Origin: Chitinophaga dinghuensis
GTDB taxonomy: Bacteria > Bacteroidota > Bacteroidia > Chitinophagales > Chitinophagaceae
Direction of reading: 5' to 3'
DNA length: 64,000 bases
Assembly (NCBI RefSeq): GCF_003259435.1
Contig: NZ_QLMA01000010.1
Location: 242,560 to 306,559 of the forward strand
Position 1 is the stretch's first letter. Every line of letters starts with the position of its first letter. A program made the position numbers and the translations under genes. Under the pieces are notes generated by a model, which saw only the letters and a list, made by a program, of their open reading frames with translations, was not told where the DNA came from and searched no databases. This document shows, in pieces, positions 1 through 8,459 of this stretch.

Positions 1-150
1 TTGCTAAGGTCAGGTACGGGTAACAGGTTTGGTATGGCAGACAATTATCTGCCACGCAAAATTACCTGCAGGTTGTTATCGTAATATTAACTGATCATTA
101 TTTCGACATTAACGCTGGAGTAATAACGGGATCGGGTAAACGAAAATATC
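1..150. other. Non-coding left edge
   Basis: No convincing reading frame, RNA gene or terminator is visible here. It is AT-rich and lies downstream of the minus-strand cupin gene. Confidence 0.4.
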
Positions 151-498
151 TTATGGGGTTTGTAAAAAATCACCGTCTATAATTAGCAGTTTCACTCCCA
201 ATTCTGTGCGGGACCGATGAGTACTCCATTCATCCGAAACCACATAGGTCATACCCTGCTGCAGTTCATATTCTTCACCGGTTTCCAGCTCGCTGATAAA
301 ACTGCCTTCCAGACAATGTACTATATGTCCTTTTTTACACCAATGATCCGCCAGGTAACCAGGAGAATAAGTAACAATGCGGATGCGCAAACCCGGATGC
401 TGTAAGGTCTGCCACCATGCTGTCCCCGTAATACCCGGATGTTCGGTAACTGCGATAGTATTCCAATCAATACACTGGAAAGGGATAGGATGTTTCAT
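151..498 (-). CDS. Cupin-fold protein of the DHCW-motif family
   Basis: A 115-residue single-domain cupin. The sequence shows ADHWCKKGHIVHCLEG followed by a beta-rich stretch ending in VKLLIIDGD, the arrangement of the small family named for its Asp-His-Cys-Trp motif (here written DHWC). Such cupins bind a metal or small ligand, and no reaction is established. I place the start at the Met of MKHPIPF (498); an in-frame Met 18 codons upstream exists, but the added residues do not look like a signal peptide or part of the cupin. It lies 71 bases downstream of the unknown gene at 570-965 on the same strand and may be cotranscribed. Confidence 0.75.
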   Translation of the reverse strand: MKHPIPFQCIDWNTIAVTEHPGITGTAWWQTLQHPGLRIRIVTYSPGYLADHWCKKGHIVHCLEGSFISELETGEEYELQQGMTYVVSDEWSTHRSRTELGVKLLIIDGDFLQTP

Positions 499-569
499 AG
501 GGTTAAAATACAAAAAGTCCAGATGCAGAAGCAACCGGACTTTCTTTAACAATCAAGACTTAACTCAAC

Positions 570-965
570 TTAGAACGAAATATTTTGTTGCGATCCCCTG
601 TTATTGATCAGCATATCCAATGAAATATCCAGTTGATAATTCCTTTCCTCTTTTCTCGGCTGAGAGGAGGAAATCTGGAACAGATGCTGACTCTTATTGG
701 TGAATGGCTTATTATCTTTATTACACAACTCCAGTGTGAAATTGAATCTCTCTTCTACTTCCTCCTCAAATTCCCGCAGGCTCAAGGTTTCATCAATAGG
801 AAATTCCACCAGGGCTTCCTCGCCAAATCCCGCTTCCTGTAGGGTATCGAACGCATTCGCTAATGAATGACGCATATATACCGCCACATTACAGCTCAGC
901 AGACGTTGCATCTGCATTTGCAGGAGGGAAATGGTCATGTGCGGATGTAACTTGAGTACTTTCAT
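570..965 (-). CDS. Hypothetical protein, cytoplasmic
   Basis: A 131-residue protein that I do not recognise. There is no signal peptide or membrane segment. The N-terminal third is rich in Met, Leu and Gln (SLLQMQMQRLL), which suggests an amphipathic helix. The middle has an acidic helix (REFEEEVEERF), and the C-terminal third is polar and low in complexity. A possible minus-strand promoter box (CAAACTTA on the plus strand, 1028-1035) lies about 60 bases upstream of the ATG. The compact, ordinary codon use and the clear start support a real gene. No function is assigned. Confidence 0.6.
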   Translation of the reverse strand: MKVLKLHPHMTISLLQMQMQRLLSCNVAVYMRHSLANAFDTLQEAGFGEEALVEFPIDETLSLREFEEEVEERFNFTLELCNKDNKPFTNKSQHLFQISSSQPRKEERNYQLDISLDMLINNRGSQQNISF

Positions 966-1114
966 TTTATTAATAGTGATCTTTCAATTCCAAATGGTCC
1001 AAAACGGATACTTAATTTATTCTGTGGCAAACTTACCAGCTTACCTTTAATTTAATATTAAGTGGCTGTTATGTTTATGTGAAACTTATATATTTTTAAT
1101 AAATATGTAAATAA

Positions 1115-1927
1115 TTAGAATGCATTTGTTGGAAATACCAATGGAAGATCATCATCTTCTTCTGGCAGGGCCTGCTTAGAACTGGTAACAGGATGATGGT
1201 ATAAAGTCCATTCCTGGTTTACATATTCCAGAGAAGTAAGGGATTCCACCCAATCGCCGGAGTTCAGATATAGTACAGTTTTGTCTCCTATATGCATTTC
1301 CTTAATCAGCGGCTGATGGATATGCCCGCAGCACACCACATCAATTCCCTTATCCACCGCAATCTCCGCTACAGTTTGCTCGAAGTCGGATATAAACTTC
1401 ACCGCCTGTTTCACCCCTTGCTTCACTTTTTTGGAGAAGGACATCTTTTCCTTTCCAAAGCGTTCCAGGGTATTGTTCACCAGTCGGTTCAGTATAATCA
1501 GCAGATCATATCCCTTACCGCCGAGTTTAGCCAGCCATTTGGAATTTTTCATGGTGATATCGTATACATCCCCATGGAAAAACCAATGTCTTTTGCCGTC
1601 TACCTCGAGCAGAAGTTTATCATCAATTTTGAAATTACTGAGCTCAAAACCGGAGTATTTACGCATGGCCTCGTCATGGTTGCCCGTCAGGTAAACTACC
1701 TGCGTGCCTTTTCCAATCATTTTGAGAATACGTCTGATAACCTTGGTATGTGCCTTGGGAAAGTACCTCTTGCTGAACTGCCAGATATCGATGATATCTC
1801 CATTCAGCACCAGTATACGGGGATCTATACTGTCCAGATACTGTATTAGCTCTTTGGCGTGACAGCCGTATATCCCCAGATGGACGTCTGAGATAACAGC
1901 TATATCTAATCTGCGCTTTTCTGACAT
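1115..1927 (-). CDS. Calcineurin-like metallophosphoesterase, LpxH-like
   Basis: A 270-residue dimetal phosphoesterase. The metal ligands are visible in order: D14-x-H16 (SDVHLG), GDIID at 43-47, GNHD at 82-85, HGD at 118-120 and GHIH at 201-204. This set and the length match the UDP-2,3-diacylglucosamine diphosphatase-like branch used in Bacteroidota, which removes UMP in lipid A synthesis. Exact LpxH identity is an inference, because paralogues in this branch share the same ligands. There is no signal peptide, fitting a cytoplasmic or peripheral membrane enzyme. It is transcribed away from the DUF47-pit pair across a 185-base divergent spacer. Confidence 0.85.
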   Translation of the reverse strand: MSEKRRLDIAVISDVHLGIYGCHAKELIQYLDSIDPRILVLNGDIIDIWQFSKRYFPKAHTKVIRRILKMIGKGTQVVYLTGNHDEAMRKYSGFELSNFKIDDKLLLEVDGKRHWFFHGDVYDITMKNSKWLAKLGGKGYDLLIILNRLVNNTLERFGKEKMSFSKKVKQGVKQAVKFISDFEQTVAEIAVDKGIDVVCCGHIHQPLIKEMHIGDKTVLYLNSGDWVESLTSLEYVNQEWTLYHHPVTSSKQALPEEDDDLPLVFPTNAF

Positions 1928-2056
1928 TCAATTGTAGGTATGAACAAGGTGCTTGCACCCCCTGTTTTATGAGTATTATTTTCAATACAAAGGAAAAATC
2001 GCTATATTACTTTTATATTAATCCAATGTTAAGGAATTATTAATTCCTACTTTTAA

Positions 2057-2088
2057 TTGGAAGCTATCGGTTGTGCAAGCTATTTTTG
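2057..2088 (+). promoter_or_regulatory. Promoter of the DUF47-pit operon
   Basis: TATTTTTG at 2081-2088 matches the Bacteroidota -7 box TAnnTTTG. A TTG at 2057-2059 stands 21 bases upstream, a fair -33 element. The ATG of the DUF47 gene is at 2113, leaving a leader of about 20 bases. Confidence 0.6.
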
Positions 2089-2112
2089 CGGCAAATTTTT
2101 AAACTCAAATGT

Positions 2113-2763
2113 ATGGGAGGCTTCAATTCTTTTGTTAAATTATTCATGCCGAAAGACCGGGTATTTTATTCTCTCTTCGAAGATGTAGCTTCCAACCTGG
2201 TGGAAATGGCCCAGGTGCTCAATGAGCTGGTTGCCACCTCCGATCTGTCTGTCAGAAAAGATAAAGTACATCTGATCGAGCGACTGGAGCATAAAAACGA
2301 CGATTACACCCACCGTATATTTGTTGAACTAGGTCAAAACTTCATTACGCCATTTGACCGTGAAGATATCCACTACCTGGCTGCTACCCTGGACGACGTT
2401 GCCGACTATATCCATGGTTCTGCCAAAAGAATGGACATCTACAAAGTTCACAACATCAACGATAGCATCCGTAAACTCACTGAACTGATTCACCTGGGCG
2501 TATTGGAACTGCACAAGGCTATTCACGAACTCCGCAGCATGTCCAACATGCGCGTAATCACCGATGCTTGCGTGAAAATTAACAGCCTGGAAAACCATGC
2601 CGACGATATTTATGATATGGCTATCGCTGAACTGTTCGATACAGAACAAAATGCAGCAGAACTGATCAAAATGCGTGAGATCTATCAGGCACTGGAAATC
2701 GCTACCGACAAATGCGAGGATTGTGCCAACGTGATCGAAACCATTATTATCAAGTACTCCTAA
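2113..2763 (+). CDS. DUF47 / PhoU-like phosphate transport accessory protein
   Basis: A 216-residue, all-helical protein of the DUF47 (PhoU_div) family. The sequence opens MGGFNSFVKLFMPKDRVFY, typical of this family, and continues with helices rich in charged residues, including a conserved-looking FDREDIHYLAATLDDVADYIHG segment. An earlier in-frame Met (2071) would overlap the promoter, so the Met at 2113 is preferred. Family members are coded next to Pit permeases and are thought to regulate low-affinity phosphate uptake. That fits here: the pit gene starts 44 bases downstream on the same strand. Confidence 0.85.
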   Translation: MGGFNSFVKLFMPKDRVFYSLFEDVASNLVEMAQVLNELVATSDLSVRKDKVHLIERLEHKNDDYTHRIFVELGQNFITPFDREDIHYLAATLDDVADYIHGSAKRMDIYKVHNINDSIRKLTELIHLGVLELHKAIHELRSMSNMRVITDACVKINSLENHADDIYDMAIAELFDTEQNAAELIKMREIYQALEIATDKCEDCANVIETIIIKYS

Positions 2764-2807
2764 TCAGGACCTACTGCTTGTATTGACCGTATAATTCCGG
2801 TAGCAAC

Positions 2808-3809
2808 ATGACTTTACTAGTTATTATTATCATTCTGGCCTTCATTTTTGACTATATCAATGGTTTTCATGATGCCGCCAACTCTATAGCCACTATAGTT
2901 TCCACCAAGGTACTGACCCCTTTTCAGGCAGTACTCTGGGCCGCAGTATTCAACTTTGCCGCTTTCTTTATTGCCAAATATGTAATTCAGGAATTTAAAG
3001 TTGCCAACTCTGTAGCCAGTTCTGTATTTGAACAGTTTATTACCTTAAAAGTAATCTTCTGCGGACTGGTAGCTGCCATCACCTGGAACCTGTTTACCTG
3101 GTGGCTGGGAATTCCTTCCAGTTCTTCCCATACCCTGATCGGGGGCTTCATCGGAGCAGCTGTTACCAGCGCCCGTACCCTGGACGTTATCAACTACCAT
3201 AAAGTACTGCCAATCGTATACTTTATCGTACTTGCTCCTTTAATCGGTATGGTGGTATCATTTATTATCACGCTGATCATTGTGAATATCTGCCGCAAAG
3301 CCAATCCATTCCATGCAGAAAACTGGTTTAAGCGCCTACAGCTGCTCTCCAGTGCTGCACTGAGTCTGGGCCACGGTAGTAACGATGCCCAGAAAGTAAT
3401 GGGTATCATTGCTGCTGCCATGGTTTCCGCAGGCTATATTCCAAATATCAAGGCCATGCCGGACTGGATTCCGCTCGCCTGCTTTACCGCCATCGCATTA
3501 GGTACCATGAGCGGCGGTTGGAAAATCGTTAAAACCATGGGTACCCGTATCACCAAAGTAACGCCATTGGAAGGTGTTGCTGCGGAAAGTGCCGGCGCCG
3601 TTACCCTGTTCCTCACCGAACATCTGGGTATCCCTGCCAGTACCACACACGTAATCACTGGCGCCATCATGGGCGTAGGCGCTACCAAACGCCTCTCCGC
3701 TGTAAGATGGGGCGTTACCGTAAGTCTCCTCTGGGCATGGGTACTGACCATCCCTATCAGTGGCTTACTGGCTGCATTGGTATATGCCATCTCCAGCCTT
3801 TTTATTTAA
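2808..3809 (+). CDS. pit: Inorganic phosphate transporter, Pit family
   Basis: A 333-residue polytopic membrane protein of the PHO-4/Pit family, a cation- or proton-coupled inner-membrane importer of phosphate (often as metal phosphate). Both inverted-repeat halves carry the signature region: GFHDAANSIATIVSTKVLTP near residue 20 and LGHGSNDAQKVMGI near residue 190. About ten hydrophobic segments are visible, and the length agrees with short bacterial Pit proteins. It forms an operon with the DUF47 gene upstream and ends in a strong terminator at 3836-3863. Confidence 0.9.
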   Translation: MTLLVIIIILAFIFDYINGFHDAANSIATIVSTKVLTPFQAVLWAAVFNFAAFFIAKYVIQEFKVANSVASSVFEQFITLKVIFCGLVAAITWNLFTWWLGIPSSSSHTLIGGFIGAAVTSARTLDVINYHKVLPIVYFIVLAPLIGMVVSFIITLIIVNICRKANPFHAENWFKRLQLLSSAALSLGHGSNDAQKVMGIIAAAMVSAGYIPNIKAMPDWIPLACFTAIALGTMSGGWKIVKTMGTRITKVTPLEGVAAESAGAVTLFLTEHLGIPASTTHVITGAIMGVGATKRLSAVRWGVTVSLLWAWVLTIPISGLLAALVYAISSLFI

Positions 3810-3835
3810 TAGTATCATTTGATCTATATTTTGTG

Positions 3836-3863
3836 AAACCTGCGCTCCGCGCAGGTTTTTTTT
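3836..3863 (+). terminator. Rho-independent terminator after pit
   Basis: A perfect 10-base stem (3836-3845 with 3849-3858), a 3-base loop and a run of eight T. Confidence 0.85.
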
Positions 3864-3948
3864 ATGGGAGACAGCCAGCCCTCCGGCCAATACCGCTGCA
3901 TTTTCATTTCACGCAAACGTGTGCTCTGAAATTATACCCATAAACCAC

Positions 3949-3956
3949 TATTTTTG
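3949..3956 (+). promoter_or_regulatory. Promoter -7 box for rfbA
   Basis: TATTTTTG matches TAnnTTTG. It stands 28 bases before the rfbA ATG at 3985. No clear -33 element was seen. Confidence 0.5.
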
Positions 3957-3984
3957 TACGATTACTAAACCATTTGTAAAACCA

Positions 3985-4857
3985 ATGAAAGGAATTATCC
4001 TGGCCGGCGGTTCCGGTACCCGACTGCACCCCATCACTTATGCAATCAGTAAGCAGATTATGCCAGTCTATGATAAGCCAATGATCTATTATCCACTGTC
4101 CACTTTAATGTTGGCTGGCATTAAAGATATTCTTATTATTTCCACACCACATGACTTACCGGCTTTTCAACGCCTCTTCGGCGACGGCAGCCAGTTGGGA
4201 CTCAACCTCCACTACGCGGAACAGCCACAGCCTAATGGACTGGCACAAGCCTTCGTCATTGGAGAGAAATTCATCGGAGAGGATAATGTAGCGCTGGTAT
4301 TAGGCGATAATATTTTCTATGGCGCCGGTCTCGGAACACAACTAGCCAATAACGTACATCCCGATGGCGGAATCGTATATGCATACCAGGTATCCGATCC
4401 TGAAAGATATGGCGTAGTGGAATTCTCTGATAGTATGCAAGTGCTCTCTATTGAAGAAAAACCACTGAAACCTAAATCAAACTTCGCTGTTCCAGGACTC
4501 TATTTCTACGATAATGAAGTAGTAGAAATCGCCAAAAACCTCCAGCCAAGTCCTAGAGGCGAATATGAAATTACAGATGTCAACAAGGAATATTTGAAGC
4601 GTGGCAAATTAAAAGTTTCTATCTTACCTCGCGGAACAGCATGGCTGGATACTGGTACCTTCGACTCCCTGATGCAAGCCTCCCAATTCGTTCAGGTAAT
4701 TGAACAAAGACAGGGCATTAAAATTGCTTGTATCGAAGAAATCGCCTACCGTAAAGGATTTATCAATGCTGAACAGTTGCAGAAATTGTCCAAACCTTTG
4801 CTGAAAAGCGGATACGGCCAATACCTGGAAACCGTACTCCAACAGAAAGTAATCTGA
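3985..4857 (+). CDS. rfbA: Glucose-1-phosphate thymidylyltransferase
   Basis: A 290-residue nucleotidyltransferase that makes dTDP-glucose from glucose-1-phosphate and dTTP, the first step to dTDP-rhamnose and related sugars. It shows the nucleotide-binding GIILAGGSGTRLHP at the N-terminus, KPMIYYPLSTLMLAGI, the metal-binding LGDNIFYG and WLDTGTFDSL. The length fits RfbA/RmlA. The start at MKGIILAGG is chosen because the extra 22 upstream codons contain the promoter box. galE follows after 31 bases, probably in one transcript. rfbB, rfbC and rfbD are not in the window. Confidence 0.93.
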   Translation: MKGIILAGGSGTRLHPITYAISKQIMPVYDKPMIYYPLSTLMLAGIKDILIISTPHDLPAFQRLFGDGSQLGLNLHYAEQPQPNGLAQAFVIGEKFIGEDNVALVLGDNIFYGAGLGTQLANNVHPDGGIVYAYQVSDPERYGVVEFSDSMQVLSIEEKPLKPKSNFAVPGLYFYDNEVVEIAKNLQPSPRGEYEITDVNKEYLKRGKLKVSILPRGTAWLDTGTFDSLMQASQFVQVIEQRQGIKIACIEEIAYRKGFINAEQLQKLSKPLLKSGYGQYLETVLQQKVI

Positions 4858-4888
4858 TAACATATAAAATTGTAAATCTCAAATTATC

Positions 4889-5917
4889 ATGAAGGTTCTT
4901 GTTACCGGTGGTTGTGGCTATATCGGCGCGCATACTATTGTTGATCTGATTAATAATGGCTTTGATGTGGTTTCTGTAGACAGCAACATCAGAAGTACCA
5001 CGCAATTGTTGGATGGCATCGAAAAAATTACCGGAAAGAAAGTCCGTAATTACAAGGTAGACCTCTGCAATCTGGAAGATACACACGCCGTTTTCCATGA
5101 AAACAGAGATATCGTAGGGGTGATACACTTTGCAGCACTGAAAACCGTTCCGGAATCAGTGGCTGATCCCTTACTGTACTTCCACAATAACCTGACGTCC
5201 CTTATCAACGTACTCAAATGCGTAAAGGAATTCAACGTGCCTAACCTGGTATTCTCTTCTTCCTGCTCCGTGTATGGCAACACCACAGCCCTCCCTGTAG
5301 TGGAAGAAACCCCTATCGGCGAAGCACAGTCCCCTTATGCACGTACCAAACAAATGGGCGAACAGATAATTGAAGATTACAGTCGGGTGAACAATACCCA
5401 ATCTATCATCTTACGTTATTTCAACCCGGTTGGTGCACATTCTTCCGGCCTGATCGGCGAATTACCGCTGGGTAAACCAGATAATCTGGTGCCTGTAATC
5501 ACCCAAACAGCCATCGGAAAAATTCCGAAAATGACTGTTTTTGGCTCCGATTACGATACCCGCGATGGTTCTTGCGTACGCGACTATATCCACGTGACTG
5601 ATATCGCTAACGCACACACGAAAGCGTTGCAGTATCTGATCAATCATAATAACGCCAGCAATTGCGAAATCTTTAACCTGGGCACCGGTAATGGCGTTAC
5701 CGTACTGGAAGCCATCAAAGCGTTTGAGAAAATTTCCGGGGTAAAACTGAATTACACCATGGGCCCACGTCGCCCAGGAGATGTAATCTCTATCTACGCC
5801 AATAATAGTCGCGCTAAAGAAAAACTCGGATGGATCCCTCAGATCAGCATCGAAGATTCTATGCGCACCGCCTGGCAGTGGGAAGTAAGCCTCCGGGATA
5901 AAGTTTTAAGTAATTAG
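4889..5917 (+). CDS. galE: UDP-glucose 4-epimerase
   Basis: A 342-residue extended short-chain dehydrogenase/reductase interconverting UDP-glucose and UDP-galactose. The NAD-binding GGCGYIGAH lies at residues 7-15, the catalytic Ser region at FSSSCSVYGN and the YxxxK pair in SPYARTKQMGE. The C-terminal half has the GalE-type substrate loop (GPRRPGD). The length is normal. Together with rfbA it supplies nucleotide sugars for surface polysaccharide. An imperfect hairpin overlaps the stop codon. Confidence 0.92.
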   Translation: MKVLVTGGCGYIGAHTIVDLINNGFDVVSVDSNIRSTTQLLDGIEKITGKKVRNYKVDLCNLEDTHAVFHENRDIVGVIHFAALKTVPESVADPLLYFHNNLTSLINVLKCVKEFNVPNLVFSSSCSVYGNTTALPVVEETPIGEAQSPYARTKQMGEQIIEDYSRVNNTQSIILRYFNPVGAHSSGLIGELPLGKPDNLVPVITQTAIGKIPKMTVFGSDYDTRDGSCVRDYIHVTDIANAHTKALQYLINHNNASNCEIFNLGTGNGVTVLEAIKAFEKISGVKLNYTMGPRRPGDVISIYANNSRAKEKLGWIPQISIEDSMRTAWQWEVSLRDKVLSN

Positions 5918-5943
5918 AATTCATCATTCTAATCACTTACTTT
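5908..5943 (+). terminator. Imperfect hairpin overlapping the galE stop
   Basis: A 13-pair stem with one mismatch (5908-5920 with 5926-5938), a 5-base loop and then a short T-rich tail. It may be a weak terminator separating galE from the transketolase gene. Confidence 0.4.
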
Positions 5944-5969
5944 TACGCGATCATTTTAAAATATCCGTT

Positions 5970-6932
5970 ATGGTTAAAGATATTCAACCGATGAATGAAA
6001 AAGAAACCCGCGCCGGATTCGGTGAGGGTATTCTTGAAGTGGGTCGTAAAAACCCTAATGTAGTGGCACTGACAGCAGATTTGCTCGGCTCCATGAAACT
6101 CAATGCTTTTATTAAAGAATTTCCTAATCGCTTTGTTCAGGTAGGTATCGCGGAAGCCAATATGATGGGCATCGCTGCCGGTATGACCATTGGCGGTAAG
6201 ATTCCATATACTACTACTTTCGCTAACTTCTCTACAGGAAGAGTGTACGACCAGATTCGTCAGTCAATTGCCTACTCCGGCAAAAACGTAAAAATCTGCG
6301 CCTCCCACGCAGGTCTGACCCTCGGTGAAGATGGCGCTACCCACCAGATCCTGGAAGATATCGGTATGATGAAAATGCTTCCTGGTATGACTGTAATCGT
6401 TCCTTGCGATTTCAACCAAACCAAAGCTGCCACCATCGCTATCGCTGACCACGAAGGCCCGGTATACCTGCGTTTTGGCCGTCCAAAATGGCCCAACTTC
6501 ACACCGGAAAACCAGGAATTCGAAATCGGTAAAGCGCAGATCCTCCATGAAGGTACCGATGTTACCCTCTTCGCTTGCGGCCACCTCGTATGGCTCGCCG
6601 TAGAAGCCGGTAAAGTACTGGAAGAAAAAGGATACAGCGTGGAAATCATCAATATCCACACCATCAAACCTCTGGACGAAGCAGCAGTACTGAAATCGCT
6701 GGAGAAAACCGGTTGCGCAGTTACCGCAGAAGAACATAATATCCTCGGCGGTCTGGGCGACAGTATCGCACAGGTTGCTTCCCGTCATCTGCCAGTACCT
6801 ATCGAATATGTAGGTACCAACGATACTTTCGGAGAAAGCGGTAAACCAATGGAACTCCTCGCCAAATACGGCCTGACTCCAGATCATATCGTAGCTGCTG
6901 CCGAAAAAGCAATGGCCCGTAAAAAGAAATAA
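5970..6932 (+). CDS. Transketolase, C-terminal subunit (split enzyme)
   Basis: A 320-residue protein carrying only the pyrimidine-binding and C-terminal domains of transketolase, a thiamine diphosphate enzyme of the pentose phosphate pathway. The ThDP-activating Glu is visible in VGIAEANMMGIAAGM near residue 65, followed by GLTLGEDGATHQ and GPVYLRFGRP. In the split form this chain pairs with an N-terminal, cofactor-binding subunit of about 280 residues. That partner is usually the neighbouring gene, but here the upstream neighbour is galE and the downstream one a sigma factor, so it must lie elsewhere. A strong terminator follows. The start could also be the Met eight codons in (MNEKETR). Confidence 0.88.
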   Translation: MVKDIQPMNEKETRAGFGEGILEVGRKNPNVVALTADLLGSMKLNAFIKEFPNRFVQVGIAEANMMGIAAGMTIGGKIPYTTTFANFSTGRVYDQIRQSIAYSGKNVKICASHAGLTLGEDGATHQILEDIGMMKMLPGMTVIVPCDFNQTKAATIAIADHEGPVYLRFGRPKWPNFTPENQEFEIGKAQILHEGTDVTLFACGHLVWLAVEAGKVLEEKGYSVEIINIHTIKPLDEAAVLKSLEKTGCAVTAEEHNILGGLGDSIAQVASRHLPVPIEYVGTNDTFGESGKPMELLAKYGLTPDHIVAAAEKAMARKKK

Positions 6933-6951
6933 ATCAGTCTTAACTGTATAT

Positions 6952-6991
6952 AAAGAACAGCGTCACCCTCCCGTGACGCTGTTCTTTTTTT
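6952..6991 (+). terminator. Rho-independent terminator after the transketolase subunit
   Basis: A perfect 15-base stem (6952-6966 with 6973-6987), a 6-base loop and a T run. Confidence 0.9.
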
Positions 6992-7073
6992 ATTTACTAC
7001 AGCCCCGTATTAAACTATCAGTATATTTTTTTATCTATATTTATGACTAAAGATGTCTTGAACCATTTAACCT

Positions 7074-7625
7074 ATGGCCGTTACACAGGACGATAAAGAA
7101 CTTCTGGCTATTTACCGGAAACCGGAAACCAGAGAAAAGGGATTTACGCTCATACTCAAAAAATACCAGGAACGGCTCTACTGGCACGTTCGCAGGCTTG
7201 TCATTGACCATGAAGATGCCAATGACGTACTGCAAAATGTTTTCATTAAAGTGTGGAAAAACCTGGAAGGCTTCCGCGAAGATGCCCAGCTATATACCTG
7301 GCTCTATAAAATCGCGACCAACGAATGCCTTACCTTCCTCGAACAGCAAAAGAAAAAACATGCTGTCTCCCTCACTGATGTGGAAACAGGTCTTAGCAAT
7401 AAACTTAAAGCCGATACACAGTTCGATCCCAATAAATTGGAATGGAAACTACAAAAGGCCATATTGCAACTACCTGAAAAACAAAGAATTGTGTTTAATT
7501 TGAGATATTATGAGGAAATGCCGTATGAGCAGATGAGCAAAATATTGGATACTTCCGAAGGCGCACTGAAAGCTTCTTACCATCATGCGGTGAAAAAAAT
7601 AGAGGAATTTATTAAAAATGGTTGA
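7074..7625 (+). CDS. RNA polymerase sigma factor, ECF family
   Basis: A 183-residue ECF (sigma-70 group 4) factor. Region 2 is seen as HVRRLVIDHEDANDVLQNVF followed by a W/F-rich promoter-melting part (KVWKNLEGF, TWLYKIATNECL). Region 4 with its helix-turn-helix is LPEKQRIVFNLRYYEEMPYE and onward to the C-terminus. There is no extra C-terminal domain. Two genes follow on the same strand, a membrane protein with three repeats (probable anti-sigma factor) and a Spy-like exported protein, suggesting a sigma/anti-sigma/sensor operon. The gap to the next gene is 102 bases. The signal sensed cannot be read from the sequence. Confidence 0.92.
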   Translation: MAVTQDDKELLAIYRKPETREKGFTLILKKYQERLYWHVRRLVIDHEDANDVLQNVFIKVWKNLEGFREDAQLYTWLYKIATNECLTFLEQQKKKHAVSLTDVETGLSNKLKADTQFDPNKLEWKLQKAILQLPEKQRIVFNLRYYEEMPYEQMSKILDTSEGALKASYHHAVKKIEEFIKNG

Positions 7626-7727
7626 AACTGAACCCGCAGCCGCTATTTTTAATACACTTTTAAACTTTTTTCCATCTAGATTAAAATCTCATTAAACCAT
7701 TCCCAACAGAAAGCGTCTAATCAGTAC

Positions 7728-8456
7728 ATGAAACACGGTAAAGACATATCAAACGAATTGCTCCAAATAGCCCCCATGGCTCAATGGCCCCTAGAGATCC
7801 CCTTCTCTATGCCTGCAGGCTATTTCGATGGGCTGCCGGATCTGATAGCAGACAAAATACTGCTCTCGGATGCCATCGGTGCAGATATGCTGCCTGGGTT
7901 TCCCCCTTACTCCGTTCCGGACAACTACTTCGAACATTTACCTACAACTATATTATCCATTATCAAAAACGATGGATCATCAGTACAGGAAGAATTGGAA
8001 GAACTGTCACCTTTATTGGCAAGTATTCCCAGGAGTACTCCCTTCTCCCTGCCTGAAAATTATTTTGAACGTATTTCCGCAGAAATACCCAAACCTACGC
8101 CGGTTATTCCCATACGTCACCACTCCCGCAGTCCTTGGAGACAATGGGCCGCAGCAGCATGTGTCGTCGCTATAATGGGCACCAGCGCCCTGTTCTTTAT
8201 CAGATCAGAACACCATTCCACTGATATCATTGACGACATTGAATATCAACTGAACAATGTGAGTGATGACGAAATAGCCTCCTATCTGCAAAACCATGCG
8301 GATGCCTTCGATAATGAAGCCATCTTTTCCCAGGCAGTACAGTCAGGGAACATGCAACAACTGGAAAAACAGATCAATGGCGATTTACCAAGTGAACTAC
8401 TGCAGAAATACCAACAGGAAGAGTCCTTCGGAAACGATGAATTACCTAATAAGTAA
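7728..8456 (+). CDS. Single-pass membrane protein with three repeats; probable anti-sigma factor
   Basis: A 242-residue protein. The N-terminal part (1-135, presumably cytoplasmic) contains three copies of a motif: PFSMPAGYFDGLPDLI (25-40), PYSVPDNYFEHLPTTI (60-75) and PFSLPENYFERISAEI (105-120), about 40 residues apart. One membrane segment lies at about 138-158 after a basic stretch (RHHSRSPWRQW). The C-terminal part (159-242) is acidic and probably periplasmic, with SDDEIASYLQNH. It has no ASD/zinc anti-sigma HxxxCxxC motif. Its position after the ECF gene and its topology suggest an anti-sigma factor; this is inference. Only 3 bases separate it from the Spy-like gene. Confidence 0.75.
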   Translation: MKHGKDISNELLQIAPMAQWPLEIPFSMPAGYFDGLPDLIADKILLSDAIGADMLPGFPPYSVPDNYFEHLPTTILSIIKNDGSSVQEELEELSPLLASIPRSTPFSLPENYFERISAEIPKPTPVIPIRHHSRSPWRQWAAAACVVAIMGTSALFFIRSEHHSTDIIDDIEYQLNNVSDDEIASYLQNHADAFDNEAIFSQAVQSGNMQQLEKQINGDLPSELLQKYQQEESFGNDELPNK

Positions 8457-8459
8457 TAG

